Assembly: GCA_963730735.1 (NCBI GenBank)
Contig: CAVSSX010000007.1
Coordinates: forward strand, 744,001-808,000
Direction: 5' to 3'
DNA: 64,000 nt
DNA from: CAVSSX01 sp963730735
GTDB lineage: Bacteria; Actinomycetota; Acidimicrobiia; Acidimicrobiales; RAAP-2
The notes under the pieces are model-generated. The model worked only from the letters and a program-made list of their open reading frames with translations, searched no databases and had not been told where the DNA came from. Within the stretch, counting starts at the first letter, position 1. Each line of letters starts with the position of its first letter. Shown here one piece after another: positions 18,070 to 27,041 of this stretch. Made by a program: the position numbers and the translations under genes.

Positions 18070-18759
18070 TCAGTCGGCGTGGACCGAGCGCAGGCCGGCC
18101 CACGACAGGTCGGCGAGGCGGCGTCCGAGCCGCTGGGCCTCCGCTTCGGCTTCGACGCCGGTGATATCGGTCGACCCTTCCTCGGCCCGGCGGGCGACCC
18201 AGTGGCGGCTCGCTCCCTCGGCCATCCCCACCACGGCGTAGGCCAGCAGGCGCCGGTGCTCGTGGTCGAGCTCGGCGTCCATCAGTGGGTAGATGGCCTC
18301 GGCGATAGCGTCCTCGACCCGGCGCAGGGCGTCGCCCAACTCTTCGTCGCCGGCGTGGTCGCGGCCGTAGAGGAGGCGGAACGCCGCCTCCTGATGGATG
18401 ACCAGGGAGAAGTAGGCGGCGAAACCCAGCTCCACCTGCTGGCGGGGACCGACGGCCGATCGGGTGGCGGCGCCGATGGCCGCCGTGACCTCGAGCGCCA
18501 CCGAGTCGACCAGCTCCAGGTACAGGGCCCGCTTGGAAGAGAAGTGCTGGTAGACGAGGGGTTTTGTGACCCCGGCGGCTTCGGCCACGTCGTCCATCGT
18601 CGTCGCCCGGTAGCCCCGCTCGGCGAAGAGCTCGAGCGCCACGGCGAAGAGCTGCTGGCGTCGTTCGGTCGCCGAGAGACGACGGACGGGCCGGGTGTCG
18701 GGGGCGATCGACCCGGCCGACCCCTGGTCGGTGGGGGACGCTGGGCGAGCGGCGGTCAC
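18070..18759 (-). CDS. TetR family transcriptional regulator
   Basis: A 229-residue TetR-type repressor. After a 30-residue variable N terminus, the helix-turn-helix domain is clear: ATERRQQLFAVALELFAERG, then TTMDDVAEAAGVTKPLVYQHF and SSKRALYLELVD. The rest is an all-helical ligand-binding and dimerisation domain. The GTG start at 18759 overlaps the TGA of the upstream glycosyltransferase (GTGA), so the two are cotranscribed. A TACCCT hexamer 9 nt before this GTG might give an additional internal promoter. No clear palindromic target is visible nearby. The ligand is unknown. Confidence 0.88.
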   Translation of the reverse strand: MTAARPASPTDQGSAGSIAPDTRPVRRLSATERRQQLFAVALELFAERGYRATTMDDVAEAAGVTKPLVYQHFSSKRALYLELVDSVALEVTAAIGAATRSAVGPRQQVELGFAAYFSLVIHQEAAFRLLYGRDHAGDEELGDALRRVEDAIAEAIYPLMDAELDHEHRRLLAYAVVGMAEGASRHWVARRAEEGSTDITGVEAEAEAQRLGRRLADLSWAGLRSVHAD

Positions 18760-19819
18760 GGGTCGTCCAGGGTACCGTGCCCGGCCAGATCCAGGTCGGC
18801 CACCACGTCGGCCAGGCGCCCGGGCAGCGTGCGCGAGAGAGAAGTGGCGGTCGGCGACGGCCAGGTTGTGCTCGACCAGCGCCGGATCGGGGCTCGTCAG
18901 CCAGGCGTCGAGTGCGCCGGTGTCGTCCAGGTGGAACCACTCGAAGCCGAAGCGCTCGAGTTCGGCCGCCACCGGGTAGGGCCCGATGACCAGGGGGCGG
19001 CGGTGCACCGCCGACTCGATGGCCGGGTTGCCGAAGCCCTCCCAGGTGGACGGCAACACGACGACGTCGGAGGCGGCGTAGGCGTCGACGACGTCGAGGC
19101 CGACACCACCGGGGCCCGGCCCGAGCAGCACCGGGCAGCGCGCCGTGGCCACCAGGCGCTCGAGCTCGGGCCCGAACCCGTCCTCGGCCGGCCCGAGCAA
19201 CCAGTACCGGGCCCCGAGGTCCTCGGCCACGGCGATGCCCCCGGCGACGTTCTTGCGGGGGATGGCCCGGGTGGGCTGGAGCGCCAGTCGGGCGCCCTCG
19301 AAGAGATCGAGGCGGTCCCGGGTCACCGTCCGGTCGCCGGTCGGCGCCGAGGTGTCGAAGGCGTTGTAGACGGTGTGGGCGGTGATGCCCCGTTCGGCCA
19401 GTTCCCGTCGGCTGAGGTCGTTGATGGTGACGTGGCGCCACCGGCGGTCGTCGGGCGGCGGGGGGAGGTGGGCGAGATGGGGCCGCTGCCAGGGCAGGTC
19501 GTGGTGGTGCAGGATCGTCGGTCGCCCGGCGCACACCTCGGCCACGACCGCCGCCGCCGGCGGGTTGAGGGGAAGCGAGCAGAGGTTCTCGACCACCACC
19601 AGGTCGGCGCCGTCGAGCGCGGCCGCCACTGCATCGTGGCCCGGCGGCTCGGGGGCGTCGATGGCCAGGCCCGGGAGGCGATGGTCCACCGGACCCTCGC
19701 CGGCCACCGTGACCACCTCGAAGCCCAGGTGGGACAAGCGCGCCGGCCCACTTGGCGGCCTCGATCGAGACCCCGTCGGTGCCGCCGAGCCGGAACGAGA
19801 GCAGGGCGACCCGGGGCAT
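18756..19819 (-). CDS. glycosyltransferase family 4-like, frame-disrupted
   Basis: GT-B fold, retaining-type group 1 glycosyltransferase of about 354 residues, cytoplasmic or membrane-associated. The N terminus MPRVALLSFRLGGTDGVSIE is the donor-side glycine loop. The C-terminal half has PSTWEGFGNPAIESAV, the E-x7-E motif that contacts the nucleotide-sugar. Two indels interrupt it: near 19736, where CTTGTCC should read CTGTCC, and near 18830. After the second it ends LADVVADLDLAGHGTLDDP. The ATG at 19819 lies 7 nt after a TACAGT hexamer. It is divergent from gmd, so a role in glycan synthesis is likely. Donor and acceptor are unknown. Confidence 0.78.
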
Positions 19820-19826
19820 CGGGCGA

Positions 19827-19832
19827 ACTGTA
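19827..19832 (-). promoter_or_regulatory. -10 hexamer TACAGT of a leaderless promoter
   Basis: Read on the minus strand, TACAGT ends 7 nt before the glycosyltransferase ATG, in the same arrangement as the other leaderless starts in the window. Confidence 0.45.
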
Positions 19833-20050
19833 GGCCGGGCCCCGCGAGCCGGCGCCACCCGGCGACGCCTGGCCCGGGGTTCGGGTGTTCGTGAGATACC
19901 GTGGCGCCTGTAGTTGGCCGGCGGGCCACGGCCGCCAGCGTCCGATCGGCCCGGTGCTCCGGTGTCGGCGACGCACCCGACCAGCCCACCCGACGGGTCC
20001 GCCGGCGGTCCTCGATGGCGACACCGGACGACCAGGGAGTACGACAGCAC

Positions 20051-21023
20051 ATGGCCAAGCGAGCGCTTATCACCGGAGTGACCGGGCAGGACGGTTCCTA
20101 CCTGGCCGAGTTCCTCCTGGATATGGGCTACGAGGTCATCGGGATGGTGCGCCGTTCGAGCACCGTCAATTTCGAGCGCATCGACCGGATCCAGGACCGC
20201 ATCGAACTGGTGGCCGGTGACCTCCTCGACGAGTCGTCGCTGATCGCCGTGCTGCGGGACCACCGTCCCGAAGAGGTCTACAACCTGGCGGCGCAGTCGT
20301 TCGTCCAGACCAGCTGGAGCCAGCCGGTCCTGACCGGCGAGACGACGGCCCTCGGCGTGACCCGCCTGCTCGACGCCATCCGCACCGTCGACCCCGACGT
20401 GCGCTTCTACCAGGCCAGCTCGTCGGAGATGTTCGGCAAGGTCCTCGAGGTGCCCCAGACCGAGACGACGCCGTTCTACCCTCGCAGCCCCTACGGGGTG
20501 GCCAAGGTCTACGGCCACTGGATCACCGTCAACTATCGCGAGAGCTACGACCTGCACGCCTCCTCGGGCATGCTGTTCAACCACGAGTCGCCCCGCCGAG
20601 GCCTCGAGTTCGTCACCCGCAAGGTCACCAACGGCGTCGCCCGGATCAAGCTCGGGCTCCAGGACAAGCTGATGCTCGGCAACCTCGACTCCCAGCGTGA
20701 CTGGGGGTACGCCGCCGACTACGTCCGGGCGATGTGGGCCATGCTCCAGCAGGACACGCCGGGCGACTACGTCGTGGCCACCGGCGAGACCCACTCGGTC
20801 CGCGAGCTCTGCGAGGTGGCCTTCGCCGTGGCCGACCTCGACTGGGAGAGCCACGTGGTCATCGACGAGCGCTTCCTGCGTCCGGCCGAGGTCGACCTGC
20901 TGGTCGGCGACCCGACCAAGGCCGAGCAGGAGCTCGGCTGGCACCGCGACGTGGACTTCCCCGGGCTCGTGACGATGATGGTCGAGGCGGACCTCGAGTC
21001 CGTCGGCTCGCCAGCAGCGTTAG
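20051..21023 (+). CDS. gmd: GDP-mannose 4,6-dehydratase
   Basis: NADP-dependent extended SDR converting GDP-mannose to GDP-4-keto-6-deoxymannose, the precursor of fucose- and rhamnose-type sugars. TGVTGQDGSYLAEFLL is at residues 8-23, QASSSEMFGK carries the catalytic Ser/Thr region, SPYGVAKVYGHW gives YxxxK, and FNHESPRRGLEFVTRK is a Gmd signature. The enzyme part ends at MVEADLESVG, about 323 residues. In the raw sequence the frame continues without a stop into ccdA. A TAG at 21021 in the next frame followed by AGGAGG suggests a one-base indel just before it and separate genes. Confidence 0.9.
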
Positions 21024-21030
21024 TCCAGCC

Positions 21031-21036
21031 AGGAGG
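21031..21036 (+). promoter_or_regulatory. ribosome-binding site of ccdA
   Basis: AGGAGG lies 7 nt before the GTG at 21044. This fixes the ccdA start and argues against a real Gmd-CcdA fusion. Confidence 0.7.
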
Positions 21037-21043
21037 ACCGGCG

Positions 21044-21898
21044 GTGTCGGCCACGTCCGCCGCCCTCTCGATGGGCACCCCGGGGCTGGCCACCATCGCC
21101 GCCGACCCGGTCGGCGTGCTGGTGGCCTTCGGTGCCGGCATCCTCTCGTTCCTCTCGCCCTGCGTGCTGCCCCTGGTGCCCGGCTACGTGTCGATGGTCA
21201 CCGGCATGTCGGCGGCCGAGCTCGAGGCGTCGCCCGACCCCGAGGCCGGACGACAGCTCGGCCCGCTCCTGCGGGGCATCGGGCTGTTCGTGGGCGGGTT
21301 CACCCTGGTGTTCGTGGCCCTCGGGGCGGCGGCCTCGGGCCTCGGGCACGTGCTCGGCACCCACAAGCAGGAGCTGACCACGGTCTCGGGGGTGGTGGTG
21401 ATCGTGCTCGGGGCCGTCCTCCTGCTGGGGGCGCTGCCCTCGGCGGCCTGGTCCCGGCTCGGGACCGGCACGACGTCGGGCCTCACCCGGGTGGTGGCCG
21501 AGCGCCGGTTCCAGGTGCGGCCCTCGGCCCTCGGGGCCTGGGCGGCCCCGGTCATGGGCATGGCCTTCGCCTTCGCCTGGACGCCGTGCATCGGCCCGGT
21601 GCTGGCCGGCGTCACCGCCCTGGCGGCCACCAAATCGACCCTGGCCGGCGGGGTGCTGCTGCTGTTCGCCTACTCGCTCGGGCTCGGCGTCCCCTTCCTG
21701 ATCACCGGGCTGGCCTTCGGCCGCCTGACCTCCCTCTACGCCCGGGCCCGGCGGGGCCTGTGGATCGTCCACCTGGTCGGCGGGGCCATCCTGGTGGCCT
21801 TCGGCATCCTGTTGGTCACCGGCCAGCTGGGCTGGCTGGCCACCGAGATGCAGGCCGCCATGCGCCACATCGGGCTCGGTCGCCTCACCACCAGCTGA
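21044..21898 (+). CDS. ccdA: cytochrome c biogenesis protein CcdA
   Basis: Membrane thiol-disulfide transporter of about 284 residues with six helices. It carries reducing equivalents across the membrane to CcmG and apocytochrome c. The first helix pair shows LSFLSPCVLPLVPGYVS and the fourth AFAWTPCIGPVLAG, the two conserved Cys-Pro motifs that form the redox pair. Translation from GTG 21044 follows a strong AGGAGG. It lies 95 nt upstream of ccmA on the same strand and is functionally part of the cytochrome c maturation cluster. CcdA is more often paired with System II, so its presence with a full System I set is notable. Confidence 0.9.
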   Translation: MSATSAALSMGTPGLATIAADPVGVLVAFGAGILSFLSPCVLPLVPGYVSMVTGMSAAELEASPDPEAGRQLGPLLRGIGLFVGGFTLVFVALGAAASGLGHVLGTHKQELTTVSGVVVIVLGAVLLLGALPSAAWSRLGTGTTSGLTRVVAERRFQVRPSALGAWAAPVMGMAFAFAWTPCIGPVLAGVTALAATKSTLAGGVLLLFAYSLGLGVPFLITGLAFGRLTSLYARARRGLWIVHLVGGAILVAFGILLVTGQLGWLATEMQAAMRHIGLGRLTTS

Positions 21899-21993
21899 GC
21901 GGGCCGGGCCGGGTGGGCCCGGTGAACCCGTGCCCAGGAAAGGGCTGCTTGGATCGGAGGGACCTCCCGCCCGTAGCATGTTGGCCGAAGGCC

Positions 21994-22716
21994 ATGGCCC
22001 CTGCAGTCCACTTCCGCACCGCCGTCGCGCTTGCCGGTCGGTTTCCCGCCCTCTCCGGAGTCGACCTGACCGTCGCCGCCGGCGAGGTGGTCGTCGTGGT
22101 CGGGCCGAACGGGGCCGGCAAGACCAGCCTGCTGCGGGCCTGCGCCGGCTTGCTCCCGGTGACCTCGGGCGAGGCCTTCGTGCTCGGCTCGGACCTGACC
22201 GACGACCGCACCGACGTCCGGCGCCGGGTCGGGCTCCTGGGCCACGCCGCACCCCTCTACGACGAGCTGAACGCCGTCGAGAACGTCCGCTTCGCCGTCA
22301 AGGCGGCCGGCCTGCCGACCTCGCGGGTCGATCCGGCCCTCGAGCGCCTGGGCCTGGTGGGCCGCTTGCGTCGGACCACGGTGGGTCGCCTGTCGGCCGG
22401 CCAGCGCCGCCGGGTGGCCCTGGCCGCCCTGGTGGCCCGCTCGCCCGAGCTGTGGCTGCTCGACGAGCCCCACGCCGGCCTCGACGCCGGCGCCCGGCGA
22501 CTCCTGGCCGAGCTGGTGGCCGAAGTGGCGGCCGACGGGGCGGCCGTGCTCCTGTCGTCGCACGAGCCGGAGCTCGCCGTGCCGCTGGCCGACCGGGTCG
22601 TGACCATGGGCGGGGGCCGGGTGACCGACGAGGTGCGCGGTGGCCGACGGGCGCCCTTGACCGCCGTCCCCGACCCTCGGGCCGGCGGGGCGATGGGCGG
22701 TGGCCATGTGGCGTGA
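21994..22716 (+). CDS. ccmA: haem exporter ATP-binding protein CcmA
   Basis: ABC ATPase of 240 residues that powers release of holo-CcmE in cytochrome c maturation. Walker A is GPNGAGKTS, the signature is LSAGQRRRVAL, and Walker B is LWLLDEP followed by the H-loop in LLSSHEPEL. The order of downstream genes (ccmB, ccmC and so on) fixes the identity. The ATG at 21994 follows a TAGCAT hexamer (21974-21979) by 14 nt, a possible operon promoter. The C-terminal 30 residues are variable and end by overlapping ccmB. Confidence 0.9.
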   Translation: MAPAVHFRTAVALAGRFPALSGVDLTVAAGEVVVVVGPNGAGKTSLLRACAGLLPVTSGEAFVLGSDLTDDRTDVRRRVGLLGHAAPLYDELNAVENVRFAVKAAGLPTSRVDPALERLGLVGRLRRTTVGRLSAGQRRRVALAALVARSPELWLLDEPHAGLDAGARRLLAELVAEVAADGAAVLLSSHEPELAVPLADRVVTMGGGRVTDEVRGGRRAPLTAVPDPRAGGAMGGGHVA

Positions 22717-23375
22717 CGCCCTGCTGGTCGCCGGCAAGGACCTGCGCATCGAGGCCCGTTCACGGGTGGCCCTGTGGCAGGTGCTGCCGTTCGCCCTGCT
22801 GTCCCTGGTGCTGTTCGCCTTCGCCCTCGGGCCCGGGCCGGCCGGGCTCCGCCAGGCGGCGCCGGGGTCTGTTCTGGCTGGCCGTGCTCTTCTCGACGGT
22901 GCTGGCCACCCAGCGCAGCTACGCCATCGAGTCGGGCGAGGGCACCCGCGACGGGCTGCGCCTGTCGGGGATCGACCCGGCCGGCGTCTTCCTCGGCAAG
23001 GCCGCCGCCGTCGGCGTGCAGCTGCTCGTCCTCCAGATCGCCCTGGCCGTCGGGGTCGTCCTGTTGTTCGGCGTGCGGATCCACGTCCTTTGGTTGGCCG
23101 TGGTGGCCTCGCTGTTGGCCACCATCGGCCTGGCGTCGGCCGGGGTCATCTACGGGGCGCTGTCCGCTGGCCTACGGGTCCGTGAGACGCTGCTGCCCTT
23201 GCTGGTGCTCCCGATCCTCGCCCCCGTGCTGTTGGCCGGCTCCCGAGCCTGGGCCGCCGCCCTCAGCGGTTCGGCGTCGGCCGGCGTCGGGTGGCTGCGG
23301 ATCCTGGTGGCGTTCGCCGCCGTCTACCTGGTCGTGGGCATCGTGCTCTACGGCCCCCTGCAGGAGGCCGGATGA
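22706..23375 (+). CDS. ccmB: haem exporter permease CcmB, frame-disrupted
   Basis: Membrane subunit of the CcmAB complex, about 222 residues with six helices. The N terminus MWRDALLVAGKDLRIEARSR is typical: a cytoplasmic start and then a first helix. Near 22866 a run of four G in GCGCCGGGGTCTG appears to have one base too many. The protein continues in the next frame as LFWLAVLFSTVLATQRSYA, followed by the conserved DGLRLSGIDPAGVFLGKA. The start overlaps ccmA by 11 nt and the stop overlaps ccmC (ATGA). Confidence 0.85.
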
Positions 23376-24190
23376 CCGCCACCGTCCACGACGTCCGACC
23401 GACCCCGCCGGCCGGCGACCCCCCGGCAGCCGGTCGTGGCCTGCGCCCGTCGGTGCTCCGGGCCCTCGGCATCGCCTCGGCCGTGCTGGTGGCCCTGACG
23501 GTCTGGTTGGGCCTCTGGGTGACCCCGCCCGACAAGGTCCAGGGCAACCTGGTGCGGCTGGTCTACCTGCACCCGCCGATCGCCTGGGTGGCCCTCTACC
23601 TGGCCTTCGGGCTGGCCGCCCTCTCGAGCCTCCTGTACCTGTGGCGTCGGACCCGCTCGCTGTTCTGGGACCGCCTGGCCGCCTCGTCGGTCGAGGTCGG
23701 GGTGGTCTTCAACGCCCTGACCCTGGTCACCGGCTCGATCTGGGGCCGGCCGACGTGGGGCGTCTGGTGGACCTGGGACGCCCGCCTCACCAGCACCGCC
23801 CTGCTCCTGATCCTGTTCCTCGGCTACCTGGCCCTGCGCCGGGTCCCGGCCGACCCCGACGTGCGGGCCAAGCGCTGTGCCGTGGCCGCACTGGTGGCCT
23901 TCGTCGACGTGCCGATCGTCCACTTCTCGGTGGTGTGGTGGCAGACCCTGCACCAGGGGGCCACCGTCCTGAACGCCAACCTGTCGCCGACCATCCACGG
24001 CTCGATGGCCTGGACCCTCCTGCTCGGCTTCGTGGCCTTCACCCTGCTGTTCGTGTGGATGGTGGCCGTCCGATACCGGATCGAGGTCCTGCGGGACCAG
24101 CTGGGCGACGAGGAGCTCGAGGTCTCGCTGTCGGAGCGCTGGGCCGAGGGGGCACCGGTGGCCCTCGAGACGACGGAGGCCGACCGGTGA
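23372..24190 (+). CDS. ccmC: haem transporter/ligase subunit CcmC
   Basis: Haem-handling membrane protein of 272 residues with six helices. It presents haem to CcmE. The tryptophan-rich WWD motif is WGVWWTWDARLTS. The flanking haem-ligand histidines are in VYLHPPIAWV and VHFSVVWWQTLHQ. The N terminus carries about 30 extra Pro/Gly-rich cytoplasmic residues, and the C-terminal tail is acidic. ATG 23372 overlaps the ccmB stop and the TGA overlaps the ccmD GTG. Confidence 0.93.
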   Translation: MTATVHDVRPTPPAGDPPAAGRGLRPSVLRALGIASAVLVALTVWLGLWVTPPDKVQGNLVRLVYLHPPIAWVALYLAFGLAALSSLLYLWRRTRSLFWDRLAASSVEVGVVFNALTLVTGSIWGRPTWGVWWTWDARLTSTALLLILFLGYLALRRVPADPDVRAKRCAVAALVAFVDVPIVHFSVVWWQTLHQGATVLNANLSPTIHGSMAWTLLLGFVAFTLLFVWMVAVRYRIEVLRDQLGDEELEVSLSERWAEGAPVALETTEADR

Positions 24191-24339
24191 GCTACGTCGA
24201 CGCCGGCTACGGCATCGCCCTCGGGGTCCTCTTCGTCTACGCCGTCGGGCTCATCGTGCGCCGCCGACGGCTCGAACGGGCGGCGGCGGTGGCCGCCCGA
24301 GACGTCGGCGCCACCCCCCCGGACGGCCCGAACGGGTGA
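24187..24339 (+). CDS. ccmD: CcmD-like small membrane protein
   Basis: A 50-residue protein with one membrane helix (GIALGVLFVYAVGLIV) followed by a basic cytoplasmic segment RRRRLERAAAVAA, as in CcmD, which holds CcmABC and CcmE together. Sequence conservation in this family is low; size, topology, position and the GTGA overlap with ccmC support the call. A GTG at 24336 overlaps its stop and may mark the start of ccmE translation in another frame. Confidence 0.75.
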   Translation: MSYVDAGYGIALGVLFVYAVGLIVRRRRLERAAAVAARDVGATPPDGPNG

Positions 24340-24375
24340 CCGACACCACCGATACCCTGCCCCCGCCCGCCGGGA

Positions 24376-24876
24376 GTGACGGCGCCGACGGCGGCCCCGG
24401 GCGCCCGGGCGCCGTCGGTCCCGGCCCGCCGCCCGGCCCGACCCCGTCGCCGCCGGACCCGTCTCCGCCTCCTGGTGGTGGCGGCGGTGCTGGTGGCCGC
24501 CCTGGTGTTCTTGTTGGTGGAGGGCCTCGGCAGCTCGCTCAACTACTTCGACACCGTGGACCAGGCGACCGCCCACCGGGCGTCCCTCGGCACCACCACC
24601 TTCCGCCTGGAGGGCGTGGTCGACCCCGACAGCATCACGGCCACCAAGGACGGCACGAACTTCACGATCTCGGAAGGCTCGAACCGGGTCACGGTGCACA
24701 ACGTGGGCAGCCCGCCCCAGCTGTTCCAGCCGAACATCCCGGTGGTGGTGGTCGGACACTTCGCCCCGGGGGCGGCGCCGCTGTTCCTATCGGACCAGAT
24801 CCTGGTGAAGCACTCGGCCAGCTACATCGCCGCCCACCCCAACCGGGTGACGGCGAAGAACGGAACGGTCCACTGA
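24376..24876 (+). CDS. ccmE: haem chaperone CcmE
   Basis: Membrane-anchored periplasmic-side haem chaperone of 166 residues. A basic Arg-rich N terminus precedes one helix (LLVVAAVLVAALVFLLV), followed by the OB-fold domain with FRLEGVV and VVVVGHFAPG. The covalent haem-binding motif is HSASY, so His146 and Tyr150 match HxxxY. GTG 24376 is the chosen start. A GTG at 24336 overlaps the ccmD stop but is in another frame, so the real N terminus could be 13 residues longer if an indel lies between them. The stop overlaps ccmF. Confidence 0.85.
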   Translation: MTAPTAAPGARAPSVPARRPARPRRRRTRLRLLVVAAVLVAALVFLLVEGLGSSLNYFDTVDQATAHRASLGTTTFRLEGVVDPDSITATKDGTNFTISEGSNRVTVHNVGSPPQLFQPNIPVVVVGHFAPGAAPLFLSDQILVKHSASYIAAHPNRVTAKNGTVH

Positions 24877-27041
24877 ACGCCCGGCTCGGCGACATCGGCG
24901 TCTGGCTGGGCTTCCTCGCCGCCGTAGCCGGCGTCGTGGTCCTCGCCGTCTCGCTCCGACGCAGCGCCACCGGGAAGGCCGTCGACCCCCGGCTCGACGG
25001 CCGCCTCCTGGCGCCGGTGGTCCTCGTCGGGGCCCTCCTGGCCACGGTGGCCATGGAGCGGGCGCTCGTCACCCACGACTTCACCGTGGCCTTCGTGGCC
25101 GAGAACAACAGCCGGGCCACCCCGCTGCTGTACTCGATCACCGGGCTGTGGTCGGCCCTGGCCGGCTCGATCCTCCTGTGGGGCCTGGTGCTGTCGATCT
25201 TCACCTCGGTTCTGGTGTGGCGCTACCGCCACATCGCCTCGGACCCGGTCATCCGCTGGGCGACCCTCGTCATGTACGCCGTGACGACCTTCTTCTTCTT
25301 CCTGATGCTCGGCCCGGCCAACCCGTTCGACACCACACACGGCGTGTCGAACGGCCTCGGGCCCAACGCCCTGCTGCAGGACAACCCGCTGGTGGCCATC
25401 CACCCGCCCCTCTTGTACCTGGGCTTCGTGGGCTTCACGGTGCCCTTCGCCTTCGCCGTCGGCATGCTGGCCACCGGCCGGGTGTCGGACCGCTGGCAGA
25501 TCGAGACCCGCCGGTGGACCCTGGCCAGCTGGACGTTCCTCTCGGTCGGGCTCGTGCTCGGGGCCTGGTGGTCCTACCAGGTGCTCGGCTGGGGCGGCTT
25601 CTGGGGCTGGGACCCGGTGGAGAACGCCGCCCTGATGCCGTGGCTGTGCGGGACGGCCTACCTACACTCGGTGCTCGTCCAGGAGCGCCGGGGCCTGCTG
25701 CGGGTCTGGAACCTGTCGCTGTCGGTGGCCACCTTCGCCCTCACCATCCTGGGCACGTTCCTCACCCGCTCGGGGGTGATCGAGTCGGTCCACTCCTTCT
25801 CCAAGTCGTCCCTCGGCCCGCTCCTGATCGGGTTCTTCATCGTGGTGGTGGTGGTCGGGTTCGGCCTCATCGCCTGGCGGGGCGACCGGATGCGCTCACC
25901 CGGCGGGATCGACGCCCCGCTCGGCCGCGAGGGCGCCTTCCTGGTCAACAACCTCCTGTTCGTCGGCTTCGCCTTCGTCGTCCTGTTGGGCACGGTGTTC
26001 CCGCTGCTCTACGAGGCGATCAAGAACCAACAGGTCACCGTGGGTGCGCCGTACTTCAACACCATCGCCATCCCGGTCGGGCTGGCCCTCCTGCTCCTGA
26101 TGGCCATCGCCCCCGCCCTCAGCTGGCGCAAGGTCGACGCCGGCGTGCTGTGGCACCGACTGATCATCCCGGCCTGGATCGGGGCCCTGGTCATCGTGGC
26201 CTGCGTCATCGGCGGGGTGCGGGGGGTGGCGCCGCTGGTGGCCTTCGGCCTGGGCGCCTTCGCCGCCTCCTCGGCCGTCCGCTCGCTGGTGCTGTCGGTC
26301 CGGACGGCCCGGCGCCACGGCATCGGGGCGTGGCACGGCCTGGTCGGCCGGGCCAACGGCGGGATGATCGTCCACCTGGGCGTGGTGGTGCTGGCCGTCG
26401 GCATCACCGCCGCCACCTCGTTCGCCCAGCGCACCGAGCTGGCGCTGGCCAAGGGCGACACGGTCCACTTCGACGGCCACTCGTTCACCTACGAGGGGCT
26501 CCGTCAGATCCGGACCCCGGCCCGCTCGGCCACCGAGGCGGTGATCCGGGTGGACGGCGGGGGACCGTTCCTGCCGGCGGTCAGCCAGTACGGCGGGGCC
26601 AACTCCCAGACCGTCGGCACCCCGGCCATCGACTCGGGGCTCTTCGGTGACGTGTACCTGACCTTCGACGCCCTCGGGGGCACCGGTGGCTCGTCCGGCC
26701 AGGCGGCCATCAGCGGCCTGGCCACGGGCTCGGTCGGGGTGGGCGTGGTCATCGAGCCGCTGCTCGCCTGGCTGTGGGCCGGCGGCCTGTTGATCGGCGT
26801 GGGCGGCCTGCTGGCCCTCCTGCCCGGCAGCCGCCGTCGCCCGACCGATCCGGTGTCGGGTCGATCGGTCGACCGGGACGCCGCCGACGGCGGGGCGTCC
26901 TCGGCCGACGCCGCTCGGACGGACGGGGCGACGCCCGCCGTCGTGGCCCACGGCGACGGCCCGTCCCTCGAGCCGGCGGCCGCGCCGGACGGCCCTCGGG
27001 GAGTCCCCGAGGAGGTCCCGGTGGGGGTGGAGTCGCCATGA
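24873..27041 (+). CDS. ccmF: haem lyase CcmF
   Basis: Large polytopic membrane protein, about 722 residues, which ligates haem from CcmE to apocytochrome c. The WWD domain reads WGGFWGWDPVENAALMPW, preceded by conserved histidines in LVAIHPPLLYLG and followed by LTRSGVIESVHSF. Hydrophobicity suggests more than 13 helices. The C-terminal 80 residues are Asp/Ala-rich and probably disordered. No ATG or GTG sits at the expected place. A CTG at 24873 overlapping the ccmE TGA copies the overlap pattern of the other genes and is proposed as the start, with moderate certainty. Confidence 0.9.
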   Translation: MNARLGDIGVWLGFLAAVAGVVVLAVSLRRSATGKAVDPRLDGRLLAPVVLVGALLATVAMERALVTHDFTVAFVAENNSRATPLLYSITGLWSALAGSILLWGLVLSIFTSVLVWRYRHIASDPVIRWATLVMYAVTTFFFFLMLGPANPFDTTHGVSNGLGPNALLQDNPLVAIHPPLLYLGFVGFTVPFAFAVGMLATGRVSDRWQIETRRWTLASWTFLSVGLVLGAWWSYQVLGWGGFWGWDPVENAALMPWLCGTAYLHSVLVQERRGLLRVWNLSLSVATFALTILGTFLTRSGVIESVHSFSKSSLGPLLIGFFIVVVVVGFGLIAWRGDRMRSPGGIDAPLGREGAFLVNNLLFVGFAFVVLLGTVFPLLYEAIKNQQVTVGAPYFNTIAIPVGLALLLLMAIAPALSWRKVDAGVLWHRLIIPAWIGALVIVACVIGGVRGVAPLVAFGLGAFAASSAVRSLVLSVRTARRHGIGAWHGLVGRANGGMIVHLGVVVLAVGITAATSFAQRTELALAKGDTVHFDGHSFTYEGLRQIRTPARSATEAVIRVDGGGPFLPAVSQYGGANSQTVGTPAIDSGLFGDVYLTFDALGGTGGSSGQAAISGLATGSVGVGVVIEPLLAWLWAGGLLIGVGGLLALLPGSRRRPTDPVSGRSVDRDAADGGASSADAARTDGATPAVVAHGDGPSLEPAAAPDGPRGVPEEVPVGVESP

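Noticed and set aside
18002..20944. Very long open frames antisense to real genes, such as a 980-codon minus-strand frame here and a 643-codon one at 6927-8858
   Set aside because: They are by-products of high GC, rich in Arg, Pro and Gly. The recognisable motifs inside them belong to shorter genes (glycosyltransferase/TetR; VOC) in parts of those frames.
24336..24376. CcmE starting at GTG 24336 overlapping the ccmD stop
   Set aside because: That GTG is out of frame with the CcmE domain, and using it needs another indel. GTG 24376 gives a complete anchor and domain without one.
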